This document shows positions 1 through 7,590 of a stretch of 14,830 bases of DNA, piece after piece. Made by a program: the position numbers and the translations under genes. The notes beneath the pieces were generated by a model that was given only the letters and a program-made list of their open reading frames with translations, was not told the DNA's origin and did not search any database. Source of the stretch: Myxococcales bacterium (GTDB taxonomy: Bacteria; Myxococcota_A; Polyangia; Polyangiales; Polyangiaceae); assembly GCA_013298325.1 (NCBI GenBank), contig JAAFHJ010000061.1, positions 1 to 14,830 on the forward strand. The letters are read 5' to 3'. Within the stretch, counting starts at the first letter, position 1. Each line of letters starts with the position of its first letter.

Positions 1-461
1 GCGCCGACTTCGGCCACGCGCTCGGCCCCCTTCGTGACGATGACGAACTGCACAAGCACAAGGAGCGCAAACAGGACGACCCCCGTCAGCAGGCTCCCTC
101 GTGTCACCGCGTGCCCGAAGCCATCGATCACGCGCCCCGTCGAAGCGCTCGTGCCCCCCGCGAGGATCGCCCGCGCCGACGCCACCGACAACGCGATGCG
201 GTAGAGCGCCCCGAGCAGCAAAAGCACCGGAAATGAACCGAGCGCACTGGCACGGCGTACCTCAAGAACGACGGCGAGGAGCAGCACCCCAAGACCGACG
301 TTCGCCGCGAGGAACCCGTCGAGGACGACCCCCGGGAGCGGAACGACAAGGAGCGCCAGGGTGATGGCAACGACTGCCGCGAGCGGCAGCGAGCGAAAAA
401 TCGCGCCGGGGGAGGCGCGACCAGGACGCGGGAATGCAGGGAAAGACGCGAGCTTCGACAT
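1..461 (-). CDS. FHIPEP-family export gate protein (FlhA/SctV type), N-terminal part
   Basis: The frame reads from ATG at 461 off the left edge, giving 153 complete codons. The protein starts MSKLASFPAFPRPGRA and then shows about four hydrophobic segments (roughly residues 24-45, 47-65, 72-92 and 118-140). Between them are family hallmarks: 'LPGVVLDGFLAANVGLGVLL', 'SFPVLLLLGALYRIALSVAS' and 'QFVIVTKGAERVAEV'. FHIPEP proteins form the nonameric export gate of flagellar and virulence type III secretion, with an N-terminal membrane domain and a cytoplasmic C-terminal ring; only the membrane part is visible. The LYR and QFVIVTKGAERVAEV wording looks closer to SctV than FlhA, but that is from memory and not decisive. 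A TAA lies in frame 6 bases upstream of the ATG, so no earlier start is possible. No clear ribosome binding site is seen. The gene is divergent from the PP2C gene, with about 100 bases between the two starts. Confidence 0.85.
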   Translation of the reverse strand, partial: MSKLASFPAFPRPGRASPGAIFRSLPLAAVVAITLALLVVPLPGVVLDGFLAANVGLGVLLLAVVLEVRRASALGSFPVLLLLGALYRIALSVASARAILAGGTSASTGRVIDGFGHAVTRGSLLTGVVLFALLVLVQFVIVTKGAERVAEVG

Positions 462-563
462 CGGAGGTTACGAAGATCGACGATACCCTTTGCAGAACCC
501 CCAACGGTCATGAAAAAATGAGATGCTAATTCGACATTGTTTGCGACTAGACCGGGATCAGCG

Positions 564-1343
564 ATGAACGAAGCAGGCTCCACTCCGATGCGACACAAGG
601 GGTACGCGTTGACCGACGTCGGTCGAAAGCGGAAGGCGAACCAGGACGCGTTCTATATGGACGATGTTCTTGGCCTTTACGTCGTCGGGGACGGCATGGG
701 CGGTCATGCCGCCGGCGAGATCGCGAGCCAGGAGGCGGTCGAGCAGGTCTACTGCATGGTCAAGCGCGGCATCGATCAGGTGAAACCTCTCTTTGCGCCG
801 GTCCTGGAAGAGGACATTCGTTCCGCCTGCCGGCTCATGGAAAGCGCCATTCAAGCGGCGACTTACATGGTCTTCAGCCTCGCCGCCCTCGACCGCGGCA
901 AGAGCGGAATGGGGACAACGCTCACCTCGATTCTCGTCCATGGCGACCACGTCGTCCTCGGCCAGGTCGGCGATAGCCGCATCTACCGGATGAGAAAAGA
1001 CGGTGTCGTCGAACAACTCACGGAAGATCACACGCTTGTCGCCTGGCAGTTGAAGCAGGGGCTCATCACCGAAGACGAAGCGAAGCGCTCCCCTCAGCGG
1101 AACGTCATCACCCGCGCCGTCGGAAACCGCGACTACGTCCAGGTCGACACCTGCGTTCTCCCCATCGAGCGCGGCGATCGCTACCTCCTTTGCAGCGACG
1201 GCCTCCACGGCTACCTGCAAGATACCGATATTCCTTCGATCATGACCCTCGGCGGCGACAAAGCCGTCGCGCGGTTCGTCGAGCTCGCCAACGACCGCGG
1301 CGGCAAGGACAACATCACCGCCGTCGTCGTCGAATTCGACTGA
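564..1343 (+). CDS. PP2C-family Ser/Thr protein phosphatase
   Basis: A 259-residue single-domain phosphatase of the bacterial PppA/PrpC/Stp type, predicted cytoplasmic, which removes phosphate from Ser/Thr residues using two metal ions. All main motifs are present: RKANQD (Asp28), VVGDGMGGH (Asp43, Gly44), SGMGTTL, VGDSRIYR, LTEDHTL, ITRAVGN, CSDGL (Asp212) and GGKDNIT (Asp249, Asn250). The metal-binding aspartates are intact, so it should be active. No transmembrane segment or extra domain is seen. The frame is open back to a TTG at 537, but ATG 564 is preferred because GGGA lies about 8 bases upstream and the domain begins soon after; ATG 588 is also possible. It stands alone between a divergent FHIPEP gene and a strong terminator. 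Pairing with the kinase at 11040 is possible in principle, but nothing in the sequence links them. Confidence 0.93.
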   Translation: MNEAGSTPMRHKGYALTDVGRKRKANQDAFYMDDVLGLYVVGDGMGGHAAGEIASQEAVEQVYCMVKRGIDQVKPLFAPVLEEDIRSACRLMESAIQAATYMVFSLAALDRGKSGMGTTLTSILVHGDHVVLGQVGDSRIYRMRKDGVVEQLTEDHTLVAWQLKQGLITEDEAKRSPQRNVITRAVGNRDYVQVDTCVLPIERGDRYLLCSDGLHGYLQDTDIPSIMTLGGDKAVARFVELANDRGGKDNITAVVVEFD

Positions 1344-1370
1344 CGCCCACCGGGCAAAAAGCGCCCCAAC

Positions 1371-1409
1371 CACCCGACGGACCGCCCGGTTCGTCGGGTG
1401 TTGTTTTTT
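1371..1409 (+). terminator. Intrinsic terminator of the PP2C gene
   Basis: A perfect 9-base inverted repeat, CACCCGACG (1371-1379) and CGTCGGGTG (1392-1400), has a 12-base loop that can partly pair (GACCG with CGGTT). It is followed directly by TTGTTTTTT. It lies 28 bases after the PP2C stop codon, so it should end that transcript and separate it from ddl. Confidence 0.9.
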
Positions 1410-1802
1410 AGGGATTTCCACGATATAGAGGCCAAATTCTTCGAATCGTCGGCAAAAATTTGGCCCTTCTTTCCCGCTTTCGATACCCACCGTCGCCACA
1501 ACCACAGCACGTGGTCTCGATGACACGTCCGGAAGGTTTCCTAGGCGTTCTCCGATCCGGCTAGCCGGGCGGAGGCAAACGAGTAGGTCGAAGATTCTCT
1601 TAGCGATTCGGTCACTTGCAGTGGATGTGAGGCGCGGCAAGCCCCCCGGCACACTCCCTGGTTAGATCCCCTCTGCAGTTACACACCTGCTCGCCGTTTC
1701 CTCACCGCCTTCGGCGGTTCCGGGCGGACGAGCAGAAGGGCCGCGAGCCCGCCTCTCTTCCGGAGTCGCCCCGAAGCGACCCAGTCCTCCAAAAGGAATC
1801 GC
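1410..1802 (+). promoter_or_regulatory. Non-coding, hairpin-rich region upstream of ddl
   Basis: About 390 bases with no convincing gene on either strand; it must hold the ddl promoter and leader. Visible structure: ACCAC-N5-GTGGT at 1501-1515; a perfect 12-base palindrome CCGGCTAGCCGG at 1557-1568; and a nested hairpin at 1687-1735, whose outer arms CTGCTCG/CGAGCAG enclose an inner stem ACCGC/GCGGT with a CTTCG-type loop. A further hairpin GTCGC/GCGAC at 1765-1780 ends about 12 bases before the AAGGA ribosome binding site (1793-1797). I do not recognise a known riboswitch or tRNA, and no clear -35/-10 pair stands out. In GC-rich DNA some pairing is expected by chance, so regulation through this leader is inference. 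Confidence 0.4.
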
Positions 1803-2822
1803 ATGAAGAACAAGCGCGTCGGTGTTTTGATGGGTGGCCTCAGCGCGGAGCGCGACGTCTCGATGAAGACGGGCGCCGGCGTCGCTTCTGCCCTTGAAGC
1901 CCGCGGTTACGACGTCGAACGCATCGTGTTCGGGCCGAACGCCCCCCTCGACGTCGCGCTTCGAAAGTCCCGAATCGACGTCGCTTTTGTCGCCCTCCAC
2001 GGCCGCGGCGGCGAAGACGGCTGCGTCCAGGGCCTCCTCGAACTCATGGGAATCCCGTACACCGGCTCGTCGGTGCTCGCGTCGGCGCTCGCGATGGACA
2101 AGCTCAAGGCGAAGGAGCTCTTCCGCCTCCACAACGTCCAGACGCCGCCGTACTATGCGGTGACCGCAAACGATCTCCACGACTTGACCGACCTCCACGG
2201 CAGCTTCGGCTTCCCGGCGATCGTCAAGCCGCGGAGCGAAGGATCGAGCGTCGGCCTCGCGAAGGTGACCAACGAGGCCGAGCTCCGCGCCGCCGTCGAA
2301 GTGGCATTGAGCCTCGATAGCTGCGCCATCGTCGAGCGCTTCATCAACGGCACGGAAATTCACGTCGGGATCCTCGACGGCCGCGTCCTTGGCGCGATTG
2401 AAGTCGCGCCGAAGAGTGGCCTCTACGACTACGCCGCAAAGTACACGGCTGGCGCCACCGACTACATCCTCCCGCCCCGCATCGCGGCGACCCGCGTTCG
2501 CGGCGTGTTGAACCTCGCGGAGCGCGCAGCACGCGCCCTCGGCTGCCACGGCGCCTGCCGCGTCGACCTGCTCGTCACCGAAGGGCAGAACGAGTACGTC
2601 CTCGAGGTCAACACGCTCCCCGGAATGACGCCGACGTCGCTCCTCCCGAAGATCGCCGACGCTGCCGGCATTGATTACGGGAACCTTTGCGAAATGATCC
2701 TCTCCTCGGCGACGCTCCACGCCGGCCTCCACCGCTCCGCGGAAGTGCGCACTGCGGTTGCCGCACCGACCTCGGAAGTCGTTCGAACGACCGCCACCAC
2801 GCTCCGCGTCGTGAACGGCTGA
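1803..2822 (+). CDS. ddl: D-alanine--D-alanine ligase
   Basis: A 339-residue ATP-grasp enzyme that joins two D-alanines for the peptidoglycan precursor stem peptide in the cytoplasm. Family marks in order: GGLSAERDVS with Glu16; HGRGGEDGCVQGLLE (first ligase signature); IVKPRSEGSSVG near 141-151; YDYAAKY with Tyr210; CRVDL with Arg253; and LEVNTLPGMTPTSLLPK with Asn270. The tyrosine in YDYAAKY fits D-Ala-D-Ala rather than D-Ala-D-Lac formation. The ATG is well supported: AAGGA lies 5 bases upstream and the beta-strand KRVGVLMGG begins at once. The protein is some 30 residues longer than E. coli DdlB (about 306). The excess is a C-terminal tail after the conserved end at about residue 300, rich in Ala, Thr and Val. 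It is outside a typical mur/fts cluster here; the next gene starts 2 bases after the stop. Confidence 0.96.
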   Translation: MKNKRVGVLMGGLSAERDVSMKTGAGVASALEARGYDVERIVFGPNAPLDVALRKSRIDVAFVALHGRGGEDGCVQGLLELMGIPYTGSSVLASALAMDKLKAKELFRLHNVQTPPYYAVTANDLHDLTDLHGSFGFPAIVKPRSEGSSVGLAKVTNEAELRAAVEVALSLDSCAIVERFINGTEIHVGILDGRVLGAIEVAPKSGLYDYAAKYTAGATDYILPPRIAATRVRGVLNLAERAARALGCHGACRVDLLVTEGQNEYVLEVNTLPGMTPTSLLPKIADAAGIDYGNLCEMILSSATLHAGLHRSAEVRTAVAAPTSEVVRTTATTLRVVNG

Positions 2823-2824
2823 TT

Positions 2825-3022
2825 GTGCAAGATCCAGTATTTAAACGGTTTCTTGACTATCGCGATCTCCACGAATACTTCGGTGGCCGAAAGCCACCGC
2901 TCCCGCGGCTTGAGTTTGAAGCCTTCGACGCCGAACTTCTCGCGCTGATGGAGAAGGCGATGCGGAGCCGAGAAGAGGACGATCGTCTCTCCGAACTCGC
3001 CGTCCTTCTCCACCGCGCCTAA
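2825..3022 (+). CDS. Small protein of unknown function, coupled to ddl
   Basis: Predicted 65 residues from GTG 2825, only 2 bases after the ddl TGA, which suggests translational coupling. The sequence begins (M)QDPVFKRFLDYRDLHEYFGG and continues with an acidic/basic helical second half (ELLALMEKAMRSREEDDRLSELAVLLHRA); no membrane segment or Cys. Composition and third-position GC look protein-like, especially in the second half. The frame is open further upstream inside ddl, but that part (Arg/Pro-rich) looks like a ddl shadow. No clear ribosome binding site precedes the GTG. I do not recognise the family. It ends 27 bases before the convergent lipoprotein gene. It may be a conserved lineage-specific small protein or a chance frame. 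Confidence 0.55.
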   Translation: MQDPVFKRFLDYRDLHEYFGGRKPPLPRLEFEAFDAELLALMEKAMRSREEDDRLSELAVLLHRA

Positions 3023-3049
3023 CGGTTCTCAAGCGGTCCTCAAACGCGG

Positions 3050-4033
3050 TTACTTCCGCGGGAGACGGACCGCTTCTGCATTTTCGGCTTCTCCCACGAG
3101 CCCAAAGAGGGCGCTGCAATCGTCGGCGATCGAAACATCGTGGAGCGTCGCCGGGAGCGCAACGCGCGTCTTCAGGCCGTCGACGCCAATCGCAAGAAAT
3201 CGCGCCTGATCGGGATCGTCGGCGCCAGGTTCGACGGCAGCAACGGTGCCATCGTCGGTCCAGTCGGTGATGCGGAGCGCGCCAAAGGTCGCCGGATCTT
3301 CGTTCGGGTCTCGGGGCGCATAGCCGCCGCCCGGCGCCGTCGCAAACACGAGAAGAGACCGCCCAAAGCGGCTCCCTTCGGTGACGGAAAAACGGGTCCT
3401 CCGATCCGGAGTCTCGCCCGGGGACAATAGCGTCGTCGCAAGCGTCATCGCCGGGCTCTCAATCGAGCGTTCTGCCGGGATCCCGCGCTGGTAGGCATTG
3501 AACTCGGTGAACGCCGCCTCGGACGGGGCTCCGAGCGCTCCCGACGCGATCGGTCGGTCGCGAAGGGCGAGGCCGCGACCGTCCGCGGTGACTTCCACGG
3601 CGTAGGTCCCCGTCGAATTCCAAGAGATTCCGCCGGTTGCCGGTCCGTTGGCGAGCGGTGTGCCGGCCGGAAACGGCGTGGTCCCCGTCCCCCGCGTGGC
3701 CACGAGGAGGCCGCCCGGCGTCCGATAGGCGACGACGAGGCCATCTCCAGAGACACGCAAGTCGCTGGATCCTTTTGGAATGCCTACGAGCGCGATCGGG
3801 GCGTCGAAGGCGACGTCGTCGGGGCAGGCGGCACGCCGCACCACCGCGCTATCGCCGCCGCCATCGCGGGCGCCGCCGTCGGAAGGCGAGCCGGTATCAG
3901 GCACCGCGCTGCCGCTATCGACGACCGCGGCGTCCCCGTTCGCATAGACAATTGTGGTCGTCGGCCCGCAGGCGGCTCCGGCGACCAAGAAACAGGCACT
4001 GAAAACGGCACCGACGCCGGCACAAAGCCTCAT
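3050..4033 (-). CDS. Putative lipoprotein with beta-propeller-like repeats
   Basis: A 327-residue predicted exported protein. The N-terminus MRLCAGVGAVFSACFLVAGA has a hydrophobic core ending at Cys22 (G-A-A-C, an imperfect lipobox). A low-complexity Asp/Gly/Ser segment (about residues 30-65) follows. The rest contains repeats such as 'SSDLRVSGDGLVVAYRT', 'GISWNSTGTYAVEVTADG' and 'ALRITDWTDDGTVAAV', which recall PD40/TolB/WD40-like propeller blades; this fold is an inference. The ATG at 4033-4031 overlaps the TGA of the upstream 1091-residue gene (ATGA), so the two are almost certainly cotranscribed and translationally coupled. GGGGAC lies about 7 bases upstream. Two Cys (about residues 70 and 308) could form a disulphide. 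It may act with the larger lipoprotein at the cell surface. No enzyme motif was found. Confidence 0.85.
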   Translation of the reverse strand: MRLCAGVGAVFSACFLVAGAACGPTTTIVYANGDAAVVDSGSAVPDTGSPSDGGARDGGGDSAVVRRAACPDDVAFDAPIALVGIPKGSSDLRVSGDGLVVAYRTPGGLLVATRGTGTTPFPAGTPLANGPATGGISWNSTGTYAVEVTADGRGLALRDRPIASGALGAPSEAAFTEFNAYQRGIPAERSIESPAMTLATTLLSPGETPDRRTRFSVTEGSRFGRSLLVFATAPGGGYAPRDPNEDPATFGALRITDWTDDGTVAAVEPGADDPDQARFLAIGVDGLKTRVALPATLHDVSIADDCSALFGLVGEAENAEAVRLPRK

Positions 4034-7000
4034 TCTGCGTCCCCGCAGGTATAGAGCTGGCGCCAGGCATTGAGCGTCGGCGTGCTCTTCTGGTCCGCCG
4101 ACGGCGAGAACGTCATTCGAATCCGCAAAACATTTCGGTTTCGGCTCTGGCTCGCGGCGGCGAGTTTGTCCCCGGTGTTCACCACGCCGCCGGCCGCCTC
4201 GACCGTGCTCCAGGCGGTAATCGACGCTCCGGAAGCATTCGCGAGCGGGACGTCCGTCGCGGCTCCGAGTTCGGCTTCCGTCGCAGCGGTACGCGCAACA
4301 AACGCGATTTTTGAGTCAGAAGGGGTGACCGTCTGCCACTGGAAGACGGTCCATTTCGGGACCTGCTGGGCGGGGCACGTAGCGACGAAGGTGCGATCAA
4401 AAGTCGCGGCCGAATAGAGAGTTACCGGCGGAGGGAGCGCGCAGGCGCCATCGAGGCACTTGTTCGTCGGATAGCCGCAACAGTCGGCGTCGTTGGAGCA
4501 GGCGCCGGCGAGGGCCGTGCACACCCCCACCGTCTTCGCGCGGCAATGGCGGACCGCCGGCGAAGTGAGAGGCTTGTCGAGCTCGCAGGTTGCGCCACCG
4601 CCGTTTTGGCAGCAGTCGTCGGCAGAATCACACAGAGATCCGGCGGGAATCGTCCCCGCCGCGGCGGCCGGGCGGCACGCCTCGAGGGTCCAGTAGGCGC
4701 GCTCATTGAGGATACGGGTACCGCAGGCACCGGCCGAGTTTTGCGCGGCGACCTGCTGGTTCGGGAGCCAAAACGCCGGGTAGCTGCGATCGGTCCCATC
4801 GGCGGGGCGGTCGTCGAGGGGCGCGACCCAGAGCTGGGAACCGACACAAGCACCTGTTGTTGCAACGTTTCCGTAGGGGCGAGTCGACGTGAATACGACC
4901 CAGCGCTTTCCGGCAGCCGTCGTCGGAAGCACCGTCGGCTGGAAGACGCGGTTCGCGTCAACCGCGAGTTCGCCGTTGGACGCACGCGCTTGGAGGGCCC
5001 CGGCAGCGTTCGCAACGCTCGCGTCGATGGCAAGGAGCTGGGCTGACTGATTGCCGTAGCTCGTTGGCGAAACACCACCGTAGTAGGGGTCCTTAAACCC
5101 GCCATTCTTCACGGTCTGTTCGGTCGCTTCCCCGGAAGCAAATGCGTAGGGGAACGGGCAGTTCGCGATGCAGTTCTGAAAGAGAACCGAGCGGCTATCG
5201 CTTTCGAAGACCGGCCAGAGGACCTCGAGGCCGTTTGCATTGAGCGCGAGGCGTCGGTTCGAAAAAGACAGCGTCGCTTGATTGAAGTCGATGGTGTACA
5301 GGCCGCGGCGCCAAGCGCTCCCGTCTTCCGTTCCGCCTGCAACTGCAAGGAGTTTTGTCCCATCGGGGGAGAACGAGGGGGTCATCAATGCAACCGGGAC
5401 GCCCGATTTCTTTAGCCCCTTGTCGACCACGCCATCGGTGATCGCACGCTGAATGTACGCTTTGCCGCCGAACGCCTTGGTATCGGCAGTCTCGTACATC
5501 CGGAACTCTTTGCTGGTGCCGCGGTTCCGATTGAAGGTCGCGATGTTTACCGTCGTCCCTTCACCATTCCGACCTTTTGTGTTTCCCCACATAAAGTCGG
5601 TGCGGAGAACGTATTTACCGTCGGGCGTGAGCGCCGCCCAGGCGGTGCCGCGGTTGCCGCTGTCGCTGGAGTCGGTACCCGACCCGTCGACCCAGTTCGT
5701 CGTGCCGCCGAGCTGTTGCCCCATCTTGTCGACGACGGCGAGGGTCCCGTCGGCGTTTACCTTCGAAATACCGTTGTAAATCGAAACGTTGCCGACGGTA
5801 TCTTGGTTCACGAGCCGGTTGCCTTGAGCCGACATCGAGTGGCACACCGGGCAGCCGTTGCTCGCGCCGAAGGGGCTCACCGGCGCCGCATTTGCGGACG
5901 GATCGAGCATCTTGAGCTCGGAGGTTCCGCCGTATTGCGTGTAGTAGATCCGCCCCTTCAGCCCCTGGTTCAAGAAGGAGATCGTGCGACTTACCGGCTT
6001 CCGCGTCACGGCCCCGACGCGTCGCTGAATCAGGATTTCTGCGGTATCCCCTTTCGCCGTCTGCTCGAATGCGCGCCAAAGGAGCGGCGAAATCGCATTC
6101 GTCGTCAAATCATTGACATTGAGCAGCGCGCGAGGAGGATTCGTTTCCGGAAGGAAGACCGACGCCTCGAAAGAGGCGGACGCACTCGCTGCTGTCGTTG
6201 GATAACGGAGCGTGATCTTTACCGAACTTGCTGCTGCCTGCCCCGTGAGGTTCCATTGAACAAGCGGAGGCGCTATCCCGAGCGGGAAGAGCGTGTTCGC
6301 ATACGGATAGCGCCATTGAATCGGGTCGTCGACCGTTGGAACTCCCGTAAATAGGTTCGCCGTTGTGCCGGCAAGTCCCCCAAGAATATCGGTCGTCTTC
6401 AGAATGACATTGATCGGAAACTTGCCTTCGAAACTCCCGACCGATGCGCGCACGGTGAGCGCGCCGCCGAACGGCGAGACGACGGTGAGTTTCCCCGTGC
6501 TGTCGATGACTGCAACAGCGCGCCGGTCATTGTCTGCGGGATTTGCGGGGTCGTCGTAAATGTCCCACGCGGCGTTCGGCACGACCTGATCGGCATTGAC
6601 GCCCTGGCCCAAGCAGCCGGCAGGGGCGAGCCGCGCCTGAAGCTGAACCAGGGCCGGCGAAAGCGTGAGAGGCGCGGCGCTTGCGACCGTGACGGTCTTT
6701 CCGTCGGCGCCGAGGACAACGCCGGCCTTCGGTTCGACAATGAGGGTTGTGCAGGTATTTGAACTACTTGCCGTCGAAGTCCCCTCCAGAACGAGCCCGC
6801 CATCACGCACGGCGACTCCACCACCCGCGTCGACGTTTGAAGGGGTGTCATCGAAGCGGGTGCAGGCAGGATCGCACGGGTTATCTGCGCAGGCGCCAGC
6901 CGCCCCGAGCCCAGCCAGGGAGAGGCTCCCTTCCGTCGGAACGAGGGCCCGCGTGCTGGTCTCATCGACGGCACATGCACCCCACGTTCGCTCGGGGCTG

Positions 7001-7305
7001 CATGTGCGCATTCCATACCGACAAAGGGCGTAAGTGCCGACTTTGTCATCGTGAACGCCGCACGCGACGGAAGTGCCTGGGTCGCCGCACGCGCAGCCGG
7101 TGTTCGGCGTCGTGCAGGTTGTTCCGGGAGGAACCGTGCCGGAACTGCCTCCGTTTGTCAGATAATTCGATGAGTTATCCGAGCATCCTGCAGCGGCGCC
7201 GAGGCTGACGGCTACGCTAAGGGCTAGCGCGCCGGCCGCCCCATGCAGTTTGCGCCGGACGGAGGAGGCGGCCTCATACGTGTGTCGATTCCGACTGTTG
7301 GGCAT
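4030..7305 (-). CDS. Large Cys-rich lipoprotein with PD40-like repeats and one CxxCH haem-type motif
   Basis: 1091 residues, predicted exported and lipidated: RRKLHG, then a hydrophobic stretch, then lipobox A-A-G-Cys41 followed by Ser. Regions: Cys-rich segment with NPCDPAC (about 64-150); bacterial Ig-like (Big_2-like) stretch (about 213-305); a beta-rich part; C485-P-V-C488-H489, a typical c-type haem attachment motif; PD40/TolB-like blades ('ALTPDGKYVLRTDF' near 555, 'SFSPDGTKLLAV' near 645, a further one near 700); two Cys modules of C-x-DxDCC type (about 873-957); and a C-terminal module (about 960-1091) ending in GDAE. The start is ATG 7305, with GGAAG just upstream and the signal peptide following; the frame stays open 99 codons further back, but that part is not signal-like. 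The N- and C-terminal modules match those of the divergent 804-residue protein. Function is unknown; electron transfer or surface binding are guesses. Confidence 0.88.
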   Translation of the reverse strand: MPNSRNRHTYEAASSVRRKLHGAAGALALSVAVSLGAAAGCSDNSSNYLTNGGSSGTVPPGTTCTTPNTGCACGDPGTSVACGVHDDKVGTYALCRYGMRTCSPERTWGACAVDETSTRALVPTEGSLSLAGLGAAGACADNPCDPACTRFDDTPSNVDAGGGVAVRDGGLVLEGTSTASSSNTCTTLIVEPKAGVVLGADGKTVTVASAAPLTLSPALVQLQARLAPAGCLGQGVNADQVVPNAAWDIYDDPANPADNDRRAVAVIDSTGKLTVVSPFGGALTVRASVGSFEGKFPINVILKTTDILGGLAGTTANLFTGVPTVDDPIQWRYPYANTLFPLGIAPPLVQWNLTGQAAASSVKITLRYPTTAASASASFEASVFLPETNPPRALLNVNDLTTNAISPLLWRAFEQTAKGDTAEILIQRRVGAVTRKPVSRTISFLNQGLKGRIYYTQYGGTSELKMLDPSANAAPVSPFGASNGCPVCHSMSAQGNRLVNQDTVGNVSIYNGISKVNADGTLAVVDKMGQQLGGTTNWVDGSGTDSSDSGNRGTAWAALTPDGKYVLRTDFMWGNTKGRNGEGTTVNIATFNRNRGTSKEFRMYETADTKAFGGKAYIQRAITDGVVDKGLKKSGVPVALMTPSFSPDGTKLLAVAGGTEDGSAWRRGLYTIDFNQATLSFSNRRLALNANGLEVLWPVFESDSRSVLFQNCIANCPFPYAFASGEATEQTVKNGGFKDPYYGGVSPTSYGNQSAQLLAIDASVANAAGALQARASNGELAVDANRVFQPTVLPTTAAGKRWVVFTSTRPYGNVATTGACVGSQLWVAPLDDRPADGTDRSYPAFWLPNQQVAAQNSAGACGTRILNERAYWTLEACRPAAAAGTIPAGSLCDSADDCCQNGGGATCELDKPLTSPAVRHCRAKTVGVCTALAGACSNDADCCGYPTNKCLDGACALPPPVTLYSAATFDRTFVATCPAQQVPKWTVFQWQTVTPSDSKIAFVARTAATEAELGAATDVPLANASGASITAWSTVEAAGGVVNTGDKLAAASQSRNRNVLRIRMTFSPSADQKSTPTLNAWRQLYTCGDAE

Positions 7306-7355
7306 ATTTCTTCCGTCCTCATTTGGGAGCGAGCGACCTGGAATATTGACCAACC

Positions 7356-7383
7356 AGTATGTACGGACTCCCCGTTGCCTCAA
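7356..7383 (-). promoter_or_regulatory. Possible sigma-70-type promoter for the 1091-residue lipoprotein gene
   Basis: On the minus strand TTGAGG (7383-7378) is followed after 16 bases by CATACT (7361-7356). The -35 box is a fair match, the -10 box a weak one. It would give a leader of about 45 bases before ATG 7305. Such matches occur often by chance. Confidence 0.25.
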
Positions 7384-7573
7384 TGGGAATTCGAGCGCTT
7401 TGGTAAAAAAACGGGCCGTACCGAGGAAAATTGCTGATGGCGACGTCCGAACCGACTCCGCATCGATTGCAGGTTTCGCGACGCGGCTACGCAGAGATTT
7501 CAGAGATCTTTGGGCGTCCGCGACCCCTTCGCCGCAAATCCATGGAAAGAGGATGCCAAGATCCGGCGAGCAC

Positions 7574-7590
7574 ACGGCATGGACGTTGCA
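7574..7590 (+). promoter_or_regulatory. Possible sigma-54 (-24/-12) promoter for the 804-residue lipoprotein gene
   Basis: The string ACGGCATGGACGTTGCA has the invariant GG (7576-7577) and GC (7588-7589) separated by exactly 10 bases, plus TTGCA at the -12 element. Compared with the consensus YTGGCACG-N4-TTGCW, the departures are in the first two positions and a T for C in the -24 box. Transcription would start near 7600, about 80 bases before the start codon. Sigma-54 promoters are common in myxobacteria. No activator binding site was identified. Confidence 0.4.

Noticed and set aside
1527..1536. GTCCGGAAGG, resembling the conserved loop of bacterial signal recognition particle RNA
   Set aside because: The rest of the conserved motif (the AGCAGCC part and the flanking stem) is missing, so it looks like chance.
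558..1652. 364-codon open frame on the minus strand opposite the PP2C gene
   Set aside because: The opposite strand carries a full set of PP2C motifs. The antisense product is Arg/Asp/Val-rich with no recognisable domain, as expected when stop codons are rare in GC-rich DNA.
1662..2732. 356-codon open frame on the minus strand opposite ddl
   Set aside because: Shadow of a clear ddl gene; low-complexity Glu/Arg/Ala composition with no family match.
2778..2791. Perfect palindrome GTCGTTCGAACGAC, similar in its core to the candidate MarR operators
   Set aside because: It lies inside the ddl coding region, has no 2-base centre between the half sites, and is far from any promoter; probably codon-driven.
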